Shown in pieces: positions 50,237 through 60,515 of a stretch of 64,000 nucleotides of DNA. The DNA is from Marmoricola sp. (GTDB lineage Bacteria > Actinomycetota > Actinomycetes > Propionibacteriales > Nocardioidaceae). Both the position numbers and the translations under genes were made by a program. The notes beneath the pieces were generated by a model. It saw only the letters and a list, made by a program, of their open reading frames with translations, was not told where the DNA came from and searched no databases. Position 1 is the first letter of the stretch. Each line of letters opens with the position of its first letter. Location of the stretch: NCBI GenBank assembly GCA_025964775.1, contig JAOPYE010000038.1, positions 1 to 64,000 on the forward strand, written 5' to 3'.

Positions 50237-51559
50237 GTGAGCACCCAGGAGCCTGACAAGGCGAGACCGATCCGCGTAGCCCTGCTGGGTTGCGGGGTCG
50301 TCGGCACCCAGGTGGCCCGGCTGCTCGCCGAGCAGGCAGCTGACCTGACGGCTCGCGTCGGCGCTCCGGTCGAGCTGGTCGGCATCGCCGTACGCCGTCT
50401 CGGGCTCGAACGCGACACGGCCCTGCCCACGGACCTGTTCACCACCGACGCCGAATCGCTGGTCACGCGTGAGGACGTCGACGTCGTCGTCGAGGTGATC
50501 GGTGGCATCGAGCCGGCGCGCACGCTGATCCTCGCCGCGCTGCGGTCGGGCGCGTCCGTGGTCACGGCCAACAAGGCCCTGCTCGCCGAGGACGGTGCCA
50601 CCCTTTTCGCGGTGGCGGAGGAGTCCGGCCGCGACCTGTACTACGAGGCCGCGGTCGCCGGCGCGATCCCGATCCTGCGCCCGCTGCGCGAGTCCCTGGC
50701 CGGTGACAAGGTCACCCGTGTGCTCGGCATCGTCAACGGGACCACCAACTTCATCCTCGACCGGATGGACACGGTCGGCGCCGGTTTCACCGAGGCGCTC
50801 GAGGAGGCCCAGTCCCTCGGCTACGCCGAGGCCGACCCGACCGCCGACGTCGAGGGCTTCGACGCCGCCGCCAAGGCGGCGATCCTGGCCAGCCTCGCGT
50901 TCCACACGCGGGTCACCGCCGGGGACGTCTACCGCGAGGGCATCGCCGAGGTCACCGCCAGCGACGTGGCCTCCGCCCGGGAGATGGGCTGCGTGGTCAA
51001 GCTGCTCGCCATCTGTGCGCTCGAGGAGACCCCCGAGGGCACGTCGGTCTCTGCCCGGGTGCACCCGGCGATGATCCCGCGCTCGCACCCGCTGGCGAGC
51101 GTCCGCGAGGCGTACAACGCAGTCTTCGTCGAGAGCGAAGCGGCCGGCCAGCTCATGTTCTACGGCCCGGGCGCCGGCGGCGCCCCCACGGCCAGTGCCG
51201 TCCTCGGCGACCTCGTGACGGTGGCGCGCAACCGCCTCGGCAACGTCCGCGGCGCCGGCGAATCGGCGTACGCCGATCTCCCGATCCTGCCGATGGGGAG
51301 GACCGAGACCCGGTACCACGTGCAGATCGACGTCGATGACAAGGCCGGTGTGCTTGCCGCGGTCGCGCAGGCGTTCGCCGAGCACGACGTCTCGATCCAG
51401 ACCGTTCGCCAGGAGGGCCGTGGTGACGATGCCCAGCTCGTCGTCGTGTCCCACGCAGCCACCGATGCCGACCTGTCCGCCTGTGTGCAGGCGATCCGCA
51501 GCATGGCGTTCGTCCGTGACGTGTCCAGCGTGATGCGCGTAGAGGGAGCGACCGAGTGA
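50237..51559 (+). CDS. hom: Homoserine dehydrogenase
   Basis: 440 residues. The NAD(P) domain starts [17 protein letters not shown]; the catalytic region contains [11 protein letters not shown] and [14 protein letters not shown] with Lys in the dehydrogenase signature; a C-terminal ACT domain ([31 protein letters not shown]) allows threonine feedback. It reduces aspartate semialdehyde to homoserine. GTG 50237 is six bases after lysA and overlaps thrC by four at the other end. Confidence 0.96.
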   Translation: MSTQEPDKARPIRVALLGCGVVGTQVARLLAEQAADLTARVGAPVELVGIAVRRLGLERDTALPTDLFTTDAESLVTREDVDVVVEVIGGIEPARTLILAALRSGASVVTANKALLAEDGATLFAVAEESGRDLYYEAAVAGAIPILRPLRESLAGDKVTRVLGIVNGTTNFILDRMDTVGAGFTEALEEAQSLGYAEADPTADVEGFDAAAKAAILASLAFHTRVTAGDVYREGIAEVTASDVASAREMGCVVKLLAICALEETPEGTSVSARVHPAMIPRSHPLASVREAYNAVFVESEAAGQLMFYGPGAGGAPTASAVLGDLVTVARNRLGNVRGAGESAYADLPILPMGRTETRYHVQIDVDDKAGVLAAVAQAFAEHDVSIQTVRQEGRGDDAQLVVVSHAATDADLSACVQAIRSMAFVRDVSSVMRVEGATE

Positions 51560-52620
51560 CACACCAGTGGCGGGGCGTGATCGAGGAGTACCGGGACCGG
51601 CTCGACCTGCCCGAGAACACCCCGACGATCACGCTGGGTGAGGGTGGCACCCCGATGGTGCACTCGGACTGGCTCTCCGGCGTCACCGGAGCCGAGGTCT
51701 GGCTCAAGGTCGAGGGCAACAACCCGACCGGTTCGTTCAAGGATCGGGGCATGACCGTCGCGCTGTCGGTCGCCGTCGGCCAGGGTGCTAAGGCCGTCGT
51801 GTGCGCCTCGACCGGCAACACGTCTGCCTCGATGGCTGCCTATGCCGCCAAGGCCGGGATCAAGCCGCTCGTACTGGTGCCCCAGGGCAAGATCGCAGCC
51901 GGCAAGCTCGCCCAGGCGATCCTGCACGGCGCCCAGGTGATCATGGTCCGCGGCAACTTCGACGACTGCTTGCGGATCTCGCGGGCGCTGGCCGAGGACT
52001 ACCCGGTCGCCCTGGTCAACTCGGTGAATCCGATGAGGCTCGAGGGTCAGAAGACAGCGTCCTTCGAGATCGTCGACTTCCTCGGCGAGGCCCCCGACGT
52101 CCATGTGTTGCCGACGGGGAACGCCGGCAACATCTCGGCGTACTGGAAGGGCTACAAGGAGTACCGCGACTCCGGCGACTCCACCCGGACTCCGGTGATG
52201 CGGGGTTGGCAGGCCGCCGGCGCGGCTCCTCTTGTGTTGGGTGCGCCCGTAGCGGATCCCGAGACCGTCGCGTCGGCGATCAGGATCGGCAACCCTGCTT
52301 CCTGGGACCTCGCGATGGCGGCGGCCAACGAGTCCGGTGGCATGTTCCGCAAGGCGACCGACGACCAGATCCTGGCAGCGCAGCGCGATCTCGCCTCGCG
52401 TGACGGCGTCTTCGTCGAACCGGCGTCGGCGGCCGGGGTCGCCGGGATCCTCATCGAGCACGCGGAGGGCGCCGACCTGCGGGGCAAGACCGTCGTGATC
52501 ACGGTGACGGGACACGGACTGAAGGACATCGACACGGCCCTGTCGACCTTCACCGACCTCGTTGATGTGGTCGTGGATGCCGACGTCACCGCGGCCGCGC
52601 GCGCTGCCGGCCTGGACTGA
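51556..52620 (+). CDS. thrC: Threonine synthase
   Basis: 354 residues, PLP enzyme of fold type II. The PLP lysine is in [18 protein letters not shown]; the phosphate-binding loop is [17 protein letters not shown]. It converts O-phosphohomoserine to threonine. The short form (about 350 residues), as in Mycobacterium. GTG 51556 overlaps hom (GTGA); its stop shares one base with thrB (TGATG). Confidence 0.97.
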   Translation: MTHQWRGVIEEYRDRLDLPENTPTITLGEGGTPMVHSDWLSGVTGAEVWLKVEGNNPTGSFKDRGMTVALSVAVGQGAKAVVCASTGNTSASMAAYAAKAGIKPLVLVPQGKIAAGKLAQAILHGAQVIMVRGNFDDCLRISRALAEDYPVALVNSVNPMRLEGQKTASFEIVDFLGEAPDVHVLPTGNAGNISAYWKGYKEYRDSGDSTRTPVMRGWQAAGAAPLVLGAPVADPETVASAIRIGNPASWDLAMAAANESGGMFRKATDDQILAAQRDLASRDGVFVEPASAAGVAGILIEHAEGADLRGKTVVITVTGHGLKDIDTALSTFTDLVDVVVDADVTAAARAAGLD

Positions 52621-53531
52621 TGTCTGCCAACTCAGACAGCCGCTGGGTCACCGGACCGGTCACCGTCGAGGTTCCGGCTACCAGCGCCAACCTCGGCCCC
52701 GGCTTCGACTGCCTCGGGCTGGCTCTGGACGTGCACGATCGGCTGACTGCGGAGGTCACCGGGTCAGGCGTGGAGATCGAGGTCTCGGGCGAGGGCGCCA
52801 GGTCCCTGCCGCGCGACGAACGCCACCTGGTGCTCAGGGCGATGCGTCGCGCGTTCGAGGTGCTCGGGGTGGAACCACCGGGACTCCGGCTGGCGTTCGA
52901 CAACGCCATTCCGCAGAGCCGCGGCCTCGGGTCGTCGTCGGCCGCGATCGTCGGCGGTCTGGCGCTCGCGCGGGCCCTGGTGCTCGACGCCGGTGATTTC
53001 GACGACCAAGCCCTGCTCAGGCTCGCCAACGACATCGAGGGCCATCCCGACAACGTCGCTCCCGCCCTGTTCGGCGGGCTGGTCGTGTGCGGCCAGAGTG
53101 CTGAGGCGGTCTGGGCCGTCAGGGCGCCGATCGATGCGTCGATCAGCGCGGTCGCGTTCGTTCCGCCTGACGGTGTGAGCACCGAAGCCGCCCGGGGCCT
53201 GCTGCCTGCGCAGGTCGATCACTCCGTGGCCGTTGCGAACACCGGGCGCGCCGCCCTGCTGGTGGCGGCCCTGGCGGGCGAGACCGGCCAGCTGCTGCGG
53301 GGTACCGAGGACTTCCTGCACCAGGGTTTCCGCAGCTCGGCCATGCCGGCGTCGTTCGACCTGGTGACCGCGCTCAGGGGCGAGGGTCACGCGGCGTTCA
53401 TCTCCGGCGCCGGGCCCACGGTTCTGGTGCTGGTCACCGACGACTCGGACCTGGCCGACTGGTGCCCTGCCGGCTGGGTGTCGAGCCGCCTCGCCCCGGA
53501 CCTCACAGGTGTGCGGGTTGTCACATCGTGA
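52620..53531 (+). CDS. thrB: Homoserine kinase
   Basis: 303 residues, GHMP kinase. The ATP-binding motif is IPQSRGLGSSSAAIVGGLALA; VEVPATSANLGPGFDCLGLALD is the N-terminal signature and FISGAGPTVLVLV the third motif. It phosphorylates homoserine for ThrC. Last gene of the amino acid block; rho follows after 206 bases with its own leader. Confidence 0.96.
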   Translation: MSANSDSRWVTGPVTVEVPATSANLGPGFDCLGLALDVHDRLTAEVTGSGVEIEVSGEGARSLPRDERHLVLRAMRRAFEVLGVEPPGLRLAFDNAIPQSRGLGSSSAAIVGGLALARALVLDAGDFDDQALLRLANDIEGHPDNVAPALFGGLVVCGQSAEAVWAVRAPIDASISAVAFVPPDGVSTEAARGLLPAQVDHSVAVANTGRAALLVAALAGETGQLLRGTEDFLHQGFRSSAMPASFDLVTALRGEGHAAFISGAGPTVLVLVTDDSDLADWCPAGWVSSRLAPDLTGVRVVTS

Positions 53532-53737
53532 GTGCTTCGCTGGTGCTAAGGTTGCCTTCGCGTCCAGTGAGATCGCACCGCTGATCCGATGATCGGCGCG
53601 ACACCCTGACGCACTTCTCCTGATCGGAATCTCACCCCCGGACTGCTGTGTCTCGTGCAGGGGAGTGGGCCCGTATCGGGTCATCGCACAGCGCCTACGA
53701 ATCACACGTACGGCCCGCACCTGGGGAAGGACCCCGC
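53532..53737 (+). promoter_or_regulatory. rho leader region
   Basis: 206 bases without a gene between thrB and rho. A possible -10 box TAAGGT is at 53547-53552, which would leave a leader of about 180 bases. rho leaders often carry autoregulatory Rho sites; the region is C-rich in parts, but I cannot show a rut site. Confidence 0.35.
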
Positions 53738-55513
53738 ATGACGGAAGAAACCACGACCACTCTGGACGCCGGCAAGGGCTCGGCGAAGCGGTCGGGAGGT
53801 GGACTGAGCTCGATGTTGCTGCCTGAGCTCAAGCAGGTGGCGGGTGGCCTCGGCATCAAGGCCACCGGCATGAAGAAGGCCGAGCTCCTCGCCGCGATCA
53901 AGGCCGCCCAAGGTGGTGGCCAGGGTGGTGGCGCGCGGAAGCAGGAGCGCCGTCGCGAGGACCGAGCCGAGCAGCCCGTGAGCGCCGACGCGCGTCCGGA
54001 GCAGGTCGCCGTCCAGCCCGAGCGCGTCGAACCGGCCGAACCCGCGGCCGCCCCACGCGACGGCCAACGCGAGAGCCAGCGCGACAACGAGCGCGACACC
54101 GAGCGCGACAACCGCACCCGCACCCAGAACGGCGGCCAGCGCGCCGGCAACCAGGTCGCGAGCCAGGTCGCGAGCCAGGGCGCCGACGAAGAAGGCGGCT
54201 CACGACGCAACCGTCGGCGCCGGGGACGCGACCGCGACCGTGTCGGGGGTCAGGGTGGCTCCGCCAACCAGCCGAACCAGGGTGGCAACCAGCCGAACCA
54301 GGGCGGGAACCACCAGTCGAACCCGGGGCGGTCCAACCGCAACGAGCCCGACCTGCAGATTCTCGAGGACGACGTCCTGGCGCCGTGCGCGGGCATCCTC
54401 GACGTCCTCGACAGCTATGCCTTCGTCCGGACCAGCGGCTACATGCCCGGCCCCGACGACGTCTACGTCTCGCTCTCGACCGTGCGCAAGTACGGCCTGC
54501 GCCGCGGTGACGCGATCACCGGCCAGGTGCGTCAGCCGCGTGAGGGCGATCGCAAGGAGAAGTTCAACCCGCTGGTCCAGATCGACACCATCAACGGCGG
54601 CGACCCGGACTCGGCGCGAAACCGGGTCGAGTTCAGCAAGCTGACGCCGCTGTACCCCTCCGAGCGCCTGCGGATGGAGACGACCTCGACGAACATGATC
54701 GGCCGCGTGATCGACATCGCAGCCCCGATCGGCAAGGGCCAGCGCGGCCTGATCGTCTCGCCGGCCAAGGCGGGCAAGACGATGATCATGCAGTCGATCG
54801 CGAACTCGATCACGACGAACAACCCCGAGTGCCACCTGATGGTCGTGCTCGTCGACGAACGTCCCGAAGAGGTCACCGACTTCGAGCGTTCGGTCAAGGG
54901 TGAGGTGATCAGCTCGACCTTCGATCGCCCGGCCACCGACCACACCATGGTCGCCGAACTGGCCATCGAGCGCGCAAAGCGCCTCGTCGAGCTCGGCCAC
55001 GACGTCGTGGTGCTGCTCGACGGCATCACCCGCCTGGGTCGCGCGTACAACCTCGCGGCACCCGCAAGCGGCCGGATTCTCTCCGGCGGCGTCGACTCGG
55101 CCGCCCTGTACCCGCCCAAGCGCTTCTTCGGTGCGGCCCGCAACATCGAGGACGGCGGCTCGCTCACCATCCTGGCGACCGCGCTGATCGAGAGCGGCTC
55201 GAAGATGGACGAGGTGATCTTCGAGGAGTTCAAGGGCACCGGCAACATGGAGCTCCGCCTGCGGCGCGACTTCGCCGACAAGCGGATCTTCCCGGCCATC
55301 GACGCCGTCAGCTCCGGCACCCGCCGCGAGGAGCAGCTGATGAGTCCCGAGGAGCTCTCGATCGTGTGGAAGCTGCGTCGGGTGCTCTCCGGGCTGGACG
55401 GGCAGCAGGCGCTCGAGCTGCTGCTGGAGCGGCTGAAGAAGTCGCAGAACAACCTTGAATTCCTGATGCAGGTCCAGAAGACGACGCCGACGCCAGGTGC
55501 GCAGGAAAACTGA
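53738..55513 (+). CDS. rho: Transcription termination factor Rho
   Basis: 591 residues. A SAP-like N-terminal helix pair (SSMLLPELKQVAGGLGIKATGMKKAELLAAIKAA) is followed by a low-complexity insert of about 130 residues, rich in Arg, Gln, Asn, Glu, Asp and Gly, typical of actinobacterial Rho. The RNA-binding domain (ILDVLDSYAFVRTSGYMPGPDDVYVSLSTVRKYGLRRGD) and ATPase domain (Walker A VSPAKAGKTMIM; VVLVDERPEEVTDF; VVLLDGITRLGRAYN) follow. It terminates transcripts as a hexamer. ATG 53738 has GGGGAAGGA upstream. Long 206-base leader with TAAGGT at 53547-53552. Confidence 0.95.
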   Translation: MTEETTTTLDAGKGSAKRSGGGLSSMLLPELKQVAGGLGIKATGMKKAELLAAIKAAQGGGQGGGARKQERRREDRAEQPVSADARPEQVAVQPERVEPAEPAAAPRDGQRESQRDNERDTERDNRTRTQNGGQRAGNQVASQVASQGADEEGGSRRNRRRRGRDRDRVGGQGGSANQPNQGGNQPNQGGNHQSNPGRSNRNEPDLQILEDDVLAPCAGILDVLDSYAFVRTSGYMPGPDDVYVSLSTVRKYGLRRGDAITGQVRQPREGDRKEKFNPLVQIDTINGGDPDSARNRVEFSKLTPLYPSERLRMETTSTNMIGRVIDIAAPIGKGQRGLIVSPAKAGKTMIMQSIANSITTNNPECHLMVVLVDERPEEVTDFERSVKGEVISSTFDRPATDHTMVAELAIERAKRLVELGHDVVVLLDGITRLGRAYNLAAPASGRILSGGVDSAALYPPKRFFGAARNIEDGGSLTILATALIESGSKMDEVIFEEFKGTGNMELRLRRDFADKRIFPAIDAVSSGTRREEQLMSPEELSIVWKLRRVLSGLDGQQALELLLERLKKSQNNLEFLMQVQKTTPTPGAQEN

Positions 55514-55591
55514 CTTTCCCAACGGAAGCCGGATCCATCGTTATGCTGGACCGACGTCCGCTGGGGGCAGCGCGATGATACGAGGGGGACT

Positions 55592-55963
55592 GTGGTGGCA
55601 CGCATCGTGATCGCTGACGACGACGCTGACATCCGTGAGCTCGTCGTCTTCAAGCTGCGTCATGCCGGGCACGACGTGCTGCCGGTCGCCGACGGTGCCG
55701 CAGCGGTCGAGGCCTGCCTGGCGTCGCCCCCGGATCTGGTGATCCTCGACGTGATGATGCCGGGGATGAGCGGCCTCGAGGCGGCCCGGGCGCTGCGCGC
55801 CGAGGAGGCGATGACCGGCGTACCGATCATCATGCTCACGGCCCGCGCCCAGGAGTCCGACATCGAGCAGGGCTTCGAGGCGGGCGCCGACGACTATGTC
55901 GTCAAGCCGTTCAGCCCCCGCGAGCTCGCCACCCGGGTCGCAGCGGTCCTCGCCGGCACCTGA
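55592..55963 (+). CDS. Single-domain response regulator
   Basis: 123 residues, a receiver domain only. The acidic pocket is [11 protein letters not shown], the phospho-accepting aspartate is in [16 protein letters not shown] (about residue 52), the switch Thr in IIMLTARAQ and the lysine in VKPFSPREL. There is no output domain, so it probably acts by protein contact or passes phosphate on. GAGGGGG stands before two consecutive GTG codons. It lies between rho and rpmE, which are adjacent in Mycobacterium, so it is an insertion into a conserved block. No kinase nearby. Confidence 0.85.
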   Translation: MVARIVIADDDADIRELVVFKLRHAGHDVLPVADGAAAVEACLASPPDLVILDVMMPGMSGLEAARALRAEEAMTGVPIIMLTARAQESDIEQGFEAGADDYVVKPFSPRELATRVAAVLAGT

Positions 55964-56079
55964 GCGGGCTCGACGGGAACAACTCCGGTCCGTGCGCTGT
56001 TGTGCACGGTGGACCACCCCGGCTCCGATTTCCTCGGGACGCCTCAGGGGTGGCAGAATCGCTGGTTGGCTCCGGTTCA

Positions 56080-56097
56080 CGTCCGCACCCGCGGACG
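56080..56097 (+). promoter_or_regulatory. Hairpin in the rpmE leader
   Basis: CGTCCGC, loop ACCC, GCGGACG: a perfect seven-base-pair stem 32 bases before the rpmE start. It could contribute to control of L31 synthesis; this is a guess. Confidence 0.3.
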
Positions 56098-56129
56098 ACC
56101 CGGCGGCTCGAAAACCCGAGAGGACCGCA

Positions 56130-56363
56130 ATGAAGAAGGACATCCACCCCGAGTACGTGGTGACCGAAGTGAGCTGCACCTGCGGCAACACGTTCACGAC
56201 GCGCAGCACCTCGACGAGCGGCACGCTTCGCTCCGAGGTCTGCTCCAACTGCCACCCGTTCTACACCGGCAAGCAGAAGATCCTCGACACCGGCGGCCGC
56301 GTGGCCCGGTTCGAGGCCCGCTACGCCAAGAAGACCGCCCCGGAAAAGGACGCCGCGAAGTAG
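56130..56363 (+). CDS. rpmE: 50S ribosomal protein bL31 (zinc form)
   Basis: 77 residues. Cys16, Cys18, Cys38 and Cys41 form the zinc ribbon (SCTCGN and [11 protein letters not shown]), so this is the zinc-binding (C+) paralogue. Zinc-poor cells usually replace it with a C- form; that gene is not in the window. The C-terminal [18 protein letters not shown] tail is basic. GAGAGGA precedes ATG 56130. Confidence 0.96.
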   Translation: MKKDIHPEYVVTEVSCTCGNTFTTRSTSTSGTLRSEVCSNCHPFYTGKQKILDTGGRVARFEARYAKKTAPEKDAAK

Positions 56364-56453
56364 TTCCGTACCAACGCCGGTCCCGCAGCTCAGTCTGCGG
56401 TGGCCGGCGTTGTGCATGTGGAGACGCCCGCAGTCGATGCCGAGGAGCCAGAG

Positions 56454-57527
56454 ATGTTCGAAGCAGTCGAAGGACTGATCGCCGAGCACGCCGAGATCGA
56501 GCACACCCTGGCCGACCCCGAGGTCCACGCTGACCAGTCCCGGGCCCGCAAGCTCAACCAGCGGTACGCCGAGCTGAGCTCGATCGTGCGGACGTACCGC
56601 GAATGGCTCCAGCTGGGCGACGACGCCCAGGCGGCCGGTGAGCTGTCGGGAGAGGATGAGGCATTCGCCGCCGAGGCCGTCGAGCTGGCCGAGCGACGGG
56701 TCGTCGTCGGCGAGCGGCTGCGCCAGTTGCTGGTCCCGCGCGAGGCCTCGGACAGCAAGGACGCCCTGCTCGAGGTCAAGTCGGGCGAGGGTGGCGAGGA
56801 ATCCGCCCTCTTCGCCGCAGACCTGCTGCGGATGTACACCCGGTACGCCGAGACGCGCGGCTGGACCACCGAGATCCTGGACGCCAACGAGTCCGATCTC
56901 GGTGGCTACAAGTCGGTGACGGTGGCCGTGAAGGCGAAGGGGATCCCGGCGCCCGGCGAGGCGCCGTACGCGCTGCTCAAGTTCGAGGGCGGCGTCCACC
57001 GTGTCCAGCGGGTTCCGGTCACCGAGAGCCAGGGCCGCGTGCACACCTCCGCGGCCGGCGTCCTGGTGATGCCCGAGGCGGAGCCGGTCGACGTGTCGAT
57101 CAACGAGAACGACCTGCGCATCGACGTCTTCAGATCTTCGGGTCCGGGCGGCCAGAGCGTGAACACGACCGACTCCGCGGTGCGGATCACCCACCTGCCG
57201 ACCGGCATCGTGGTCAGCTGCCAGAACGAGAAGTCGCAGCTACAGAACAAGGACTCGGCGATGCGGATCCTGCGGGCCCGACTGCTCGCGGCTGCCGAGG
57301 AACAGGCGAACGCCGAGGCGAGCGATGCCCGTCGCTCCCAGGTCCGCACGGTCGACAGGTCCGAGCGCATCCGGACCTACAACTACCCGGAGAACCGGAT
57401 CTCGGACCACCGCACGGGCTACAAGGCCTACAACCTGGACCAGGTGCTCGACGGTGCCCTCGAGCCGGTGATCGAGTCGTGCGTTCAGGCGGACATGGCG
57501 GCGCGGCTCGATGCCCTCGGTGACTGA
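56454..57527 (+). CDS. prfA: Peptide chain release factor 1
   Basis: 357 residues. The stop-codon recognition tripeptide PVT is in [20 protein letters not shown], and the catalytic GGQ in [26 protein letters not shown]1 reads UAG and UAA, so it is the factor that would act at the TAG inside kgd. GAGGAG lies six bases before ATG 56454. Its end overlaps prmC, whose product methylates the GGQ glutamine. Confidence 0.97.
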   Translation: MFEAVEGLIAEHAEIEHTLADPEVHADQSRARKLNQRYAELSSIVRTYREWLQLGDDAQAAGELSGEDEAFAAEAVELAERRVVVGERLRQLLVPREASDSKDALLEVKSGEGGEESALFAADLLRMYTRYAETRGWTTEILDANESDLGGYKSVTVAVKAKGIPAPGEAPYALLKFEGGVHRVQRVPVTESQGRVHTSAAGVLVMPEAEPVDVSINENDLRIDVFRSSGPGGQSVNTTDSAVRITHLPTGIVVSCQNEKSQLQNKDSAMRILRARLLAAAEEQANAEASDARRSQVRTVDRSERIRTYNYPENRISDHRTGYKAYNLDQVLDGALEPVIESCVQADMAARLDALGD

Positions 57528-58386
57528 GCCCCGTGAGCCGGTGGAGCACCTGCTCCGCGAGGCGTCCACGATCCTGTCCGCAGCCGGAGTGCCGTCCCCG
57601 GAGTTCGATGCGGCCTCGCTGCTCGCGCACGTCACCGGCACGCTGCGCGGCGCACTGCAGTCGGTGGGTGATGTCCTGCCAGCCGAGGCCGACGCGTTTC
57701 GCGAGCTGGTAGCGCATCGCGCCCGGAGGATCCCGCTCCAGCACCTGATCGGTTCCACGGGTTTCCGGTACCTCGACATCGAGGTGGGCCCGGGGGTCTT
57801 CACCCCGCGGCCGGAGACCGAGCTGCTCGCGGGCTGGGCGATCGAGGCGGCCATTGCTGCGTCGGCACCCGGGCGCGATGTCCGCGTCGTCGACCTGTGC
57901 ACCGGTTCCGGAGCGATCGCGGCGAGCGTGGCCCGTGAGGTGCCGCGCTGCGAGGTGTACGCCGTCGAGCTCGATCCGGCCGCTGTCTCGTGGGCCGAGC
58001 GCAATCTGCTCAACAGCGGGGTCGAGTTGCGCCAGGGCGACATGGCCGATGCGTTTCCCGAGCTCGACGGCACGGTCGACGTCGTGGTCTGCAACCCGCC
58101 GTACGTGCCGCTGACCGAGTACGAGGGGGTGGACCCCGAAGCACGGGAGCACGATCCGGCGCTGGCCCTGTTCTCCGGTGAGGACGGCCTGGACGCGATG
58201 CGCGTGCTCGAGCAGGTGGCCGCCCGGTTGCTCCGTGCCGGGGGTGTGGTGGGCGCGGAGCACGCCGACCTGCAAGGTGAGTCGGCTCCGGCCGTCTTCG
58301 CCGGGAGCGGTCGCTGGAGCGAGGTACGCGATCACCGCGACCTGGCAGGTCGACCCCGCTACCTGACCGCGCGACTGGCACGATGA
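57511..58386 (+). CDS. prmC: Release factor glutamine methyltransferase
   Basis: 291 residues. An N-terminal helical domain (about 1-80) and a SAM-dependent methyltransferase domain with [19 protein letters not shown] and the NPPY motif ([15 protein letters not shown]). It methylates the GGQ glutamine of RF1 and RF2. It starts within the last codons of prfA (17-base overlap from ATG 57511; GTG 57520 is an alternative). Overlaps tsaC by four bases. Confidence 0.96.
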   Translation: MPSVTEPREPVEHLLREASTILSAAGVPSPEFDAASLLAHVTGTLRGALQSVGDVLPAEADAFRELVAHRARRIPLQHLIGSTGFRYLDIEVGPGVFTPRPETELLAGWAIEAAIAASAPGRDVRVVDLCTGSGAIAASVAREVPRCEVYAVELDPAAVSWAERNLLNSGVELRQGDMADAFPELDGTVDVVVCNPPYVPLTEYEGVDPEAREHDPALALFSGEDGLDAMRVLEQVAARLLRAGGVVGAEHADLQGESAPAVFAGSGRWSEVRDHRDLAGRPRYLTARLAR

Positions 58387-59099
58387 CTTCCGTGCACACC
58401 CGTTACGACGTCGACGACGGGTCGGTCCTCGAGGCCGGCCTGGCTGCCGCGACGATGGCGGTGCGGGCGGGTGAACTGATCGTGCTGCCGACCGACACGG
58501 TCTACGGCCTCGGTGCCGACGCGTTCGACGCCGCTGCCGTGAACCGCCTGCTGGCGGCCAAGGGTCGGGGTCGGGAGATGCCGCCGCCGGTGCTGGTCGG
58601 CTCGGCGGTGACGCTCGATGCACTGGCCACCCAGGTGCCCGACTGGGCCCGGACCCTGGTCGGTCACTACTGGCCGGGACCGTTGACGATCATCGTGCGC
58701 CAGCAAACCTCGTTGCAGTGGGACCTCGGCGAGACCCGGGGCACCGTGGCGGTTCGCATGCCCGATCATCAGGTCACGCTCGAGCTTCTGGCCCGCACCG
58801 GGCCGCTGGCGGTCTCCTCGGCCAACGTGACCGGGCAGCCCGCCGCCACCAACGCCGACCAGGCTGTCGAGATGCTCGGCGAGAAGGTCTCGGTCGTCCT
58901 CGACGGTGGCCCGACGACCGACGACCGTCCTTCCACGATCGTGGACTGCACCGGCACCCAGCCGCGGGTGCTGCGCGTCGGGGCGATCCCCGTGGACGAG
59001 ATCCTCGAGGTCCTGGCGGCGAGCAAGCAGAGTCCTCCGGAGCCGGATGCGGTGCTGGATCCTGAATCCGATTCTGGGCAGGACGCGCCCGGTGCGTGA
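58383..59099 (+). CDS. tsaC: Threonylcarbamoyl-AMP synthase (TsaC/YrdC)
   Basis: 238 residues, YrdC fold. Signatures: IVLPTDTVYGLGADAFDAAAV, KGRGREMPPPVLV, WPGPLTIIVR, TVAVRMPDHQVTLELL, GPLAVSSANVTGQPAATNADQ. It makes the threonylcarbamoyl adenylate used for t6A37 of ANN-reading tRNAs. The C-terminal 35 residues are acidic and variable. ATGA overlap with prmC; eight-base overlap with wecA. Confidence 0.93.
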   Translation: MTSVHTRYDVDDGSVLEAGLAAATMAVRAGELIVLPTDTVYGLGADAFDAAAVNRLLAAKGRGREMPPPVLVGSAVTLDALATQVPDWARTLVGHYWPGPLTIIVRQQTSLQWDLGETRGTVAVRMPDHQVTLELLARTGPLAVSSANVTGQPAATNADQAVEMLGEKVSVVLDGGPTTDDRPSTIVDCTGTQPRVLRVGAIPVDEILEVLAASKQSPPEPDAVLDPESDSGQDAPGA

Positions 59100-60225
59100 G
59101 TACCTGCTCGTCTTCCTGATGGCTGCGGTCGTCAGCTACCTGCTCTGCGTGGTGGCCCGGGAGCTGGCGATGCGCACCGGAGCCGTGGCCCAGGTGCGCG
59201 ACCGCGACGTGCACGCGATCCCGATCCCCTACTTCGGCGGGGTCGCGATGCTCGGCGGTCTCGGCGCCGGGTTCCTGCTGGCTCACCACCTACCGTTCCT
59301 GCGGCTCTCGCAACCCACCGTCTTCCACGACGCCGGGGTCGTGCTCACCGGGGGAGCGATCATCTGCGCGGTCGGGGTCCTGGACGACCTGATCGAGCTC
59401 GATGCGCTGACCAAGCTCGCCGGACAGATCGTCGCCGCGGCGTACCTGGTGCTCAACGGCGTCCAGCTCTACTCGCTGCGGGTTCCCGGTCGCGACCAGA
59501 TCGTGCTCGACTCCAGCCAGGCCGTGATCCTCTCGATCCTGCTGATCGTCGGCACCGTGAACGCGATCAACTTCGTGGACGGGCTCGACGGACTGGCCAG
59601 CGGGATGGTGTGCATCGGCGCGTTCGCGTTCTTCGCGTTCTCCTACCGCCTGGCCGAGACCAACAACCAGACCCTGGCGATCACCGCTGCCCTGCTGTGC
59701 GCCTGCCTGGCCGGAGCGTGCGTCGGGTTCCTGCCGCACAACTTCTACCCGGCGCGGATCTTCATGGGCGACTCCGGCTCGATGCTGCTCGGCCTCGTGC
59801 TCTCCGGCTCGACCCTGACCCTGACCGGCCAGTTCGCCGGGGTGCAGCTGAACTCGGGCTCGGACCAGGGCAGTACGACACTGGTCATCCTGCTGCCGAT
59901 CCTGCTCCCGCTGGCGATCCTTGTCGTCCCGTTCGTCGACCTCCTGCTCGCTGTCGTACGGCGCACCCGCCGCGGGCAGATGTTCTACCAGCCCGACAAG
60001 GAGCACCTGCACCACCGGTTGCTCGAGTTCGGGCACAGTCAGCGCAAGGCGGTGCTGATCATGTGGCTCTGGGCCTCCCTGATCGGGTTCGGTGCCGTCC
60101 TGATCAGCCTCTACACCCGCCCGTTGACGGTCGTCGCGCTCGGCATCTGGGCCGCCCTCACCCTGGTGCTGACCTTCGTCGTACCGCGACTGGAACGGGC
60201 GTCGGCACCGGTCCGCGACGCCTGA
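59092..60225 (+). CDS. wecA: Undecaprenyl-phosphate sugar-1-phosphate transferase (WecA/Rfe)
   Basis: 377 residues, about 11 membrane segments, of the polyprenyl-phosphate HexNAc-1-P transferase family. Active-site loops: VHAIPIPYFGGVAM, GVLDDLIELDALTKLAGQ (DD motif), NFVDGLDGLASG, IFMGDSGSMLLG and EHLHHRLLEFGHS. In mycobacteria the homologue (Rv1302) starts the linker unit joining arabinogalactan to peptidoglycan; a wall teichoic or glycan role is likely here. GTG 59092 overlaps tsaC. Confidence 0.92.
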   Translation: MREYLLVFLMAAVVSYLLCVVARELAMRTGAVAQVRDRDVHAIPIPYFGGVAMLGGLGAGFLLAHHLPFLRLSQPTVFHDAGVVLTGGAIICAVGVLDDLIELDALTKLAGQIVAAAYLVLNGVQLYSLRVPGRDQIVLDSSQAVILSILLIVGTVNAINFVDGLDGLASGMVCIGAFAFFAFSYRLAETNNQTLAITAALLCACLAGACVGFLPHNFYPARIFMGDSGSMLLGLVLSGSTLTLTGQFAGVQLNSGSDQGSTTLVILLPILLPLAILVVPFVDLLLAVVRRTRRGQMFYQPDKEHLHHRLLEFGHSQRKAVLIMWLWASLIGFGAVLISLYTRPLTVVALGIWAALTLVLTFVVPRLERASAPVRDA

Positions 60226-60515
60226 GAGCAGCCTGAGGCACCCCGGGTTACCCCTCAGTTCGGAGTCTGTGCTAGTTTTCACAAGCACTCACCGACCGCC
60301 CGCTGACGACCCAAGAAGGCCGCCATGACGACCGCTCCGAACCGACCCGTCACCGGGCGACTCCAGCAGCGGATCCATGGCCGGATCACGGGCCTCGGGA
60401 GCACCGAAATGCGCTGTGGTAGCGTCCGAACGTCGTCGCCCGCGGACGCGTTTTTGCGCGTGCGCAGCCCATTTTCCGACGACCTCACCGCACCTGCTCG
60501 AACGGACCTGACTGG
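60226..60515 (+). promoter_or_regulatory. ATP synthase operon leader
   Basis: 290 bases without a convincing gene. It holds TAGTTT (60273-60278) inside an imperfect palindrome GTGCTAGT...ACAAGCAC (60269-60288), and a second TAGCGT further on. A GACGCG-T5-GCGCGT feature lies near 60455. Probable main promoter region of the atp genes. Confidence 0.4.
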
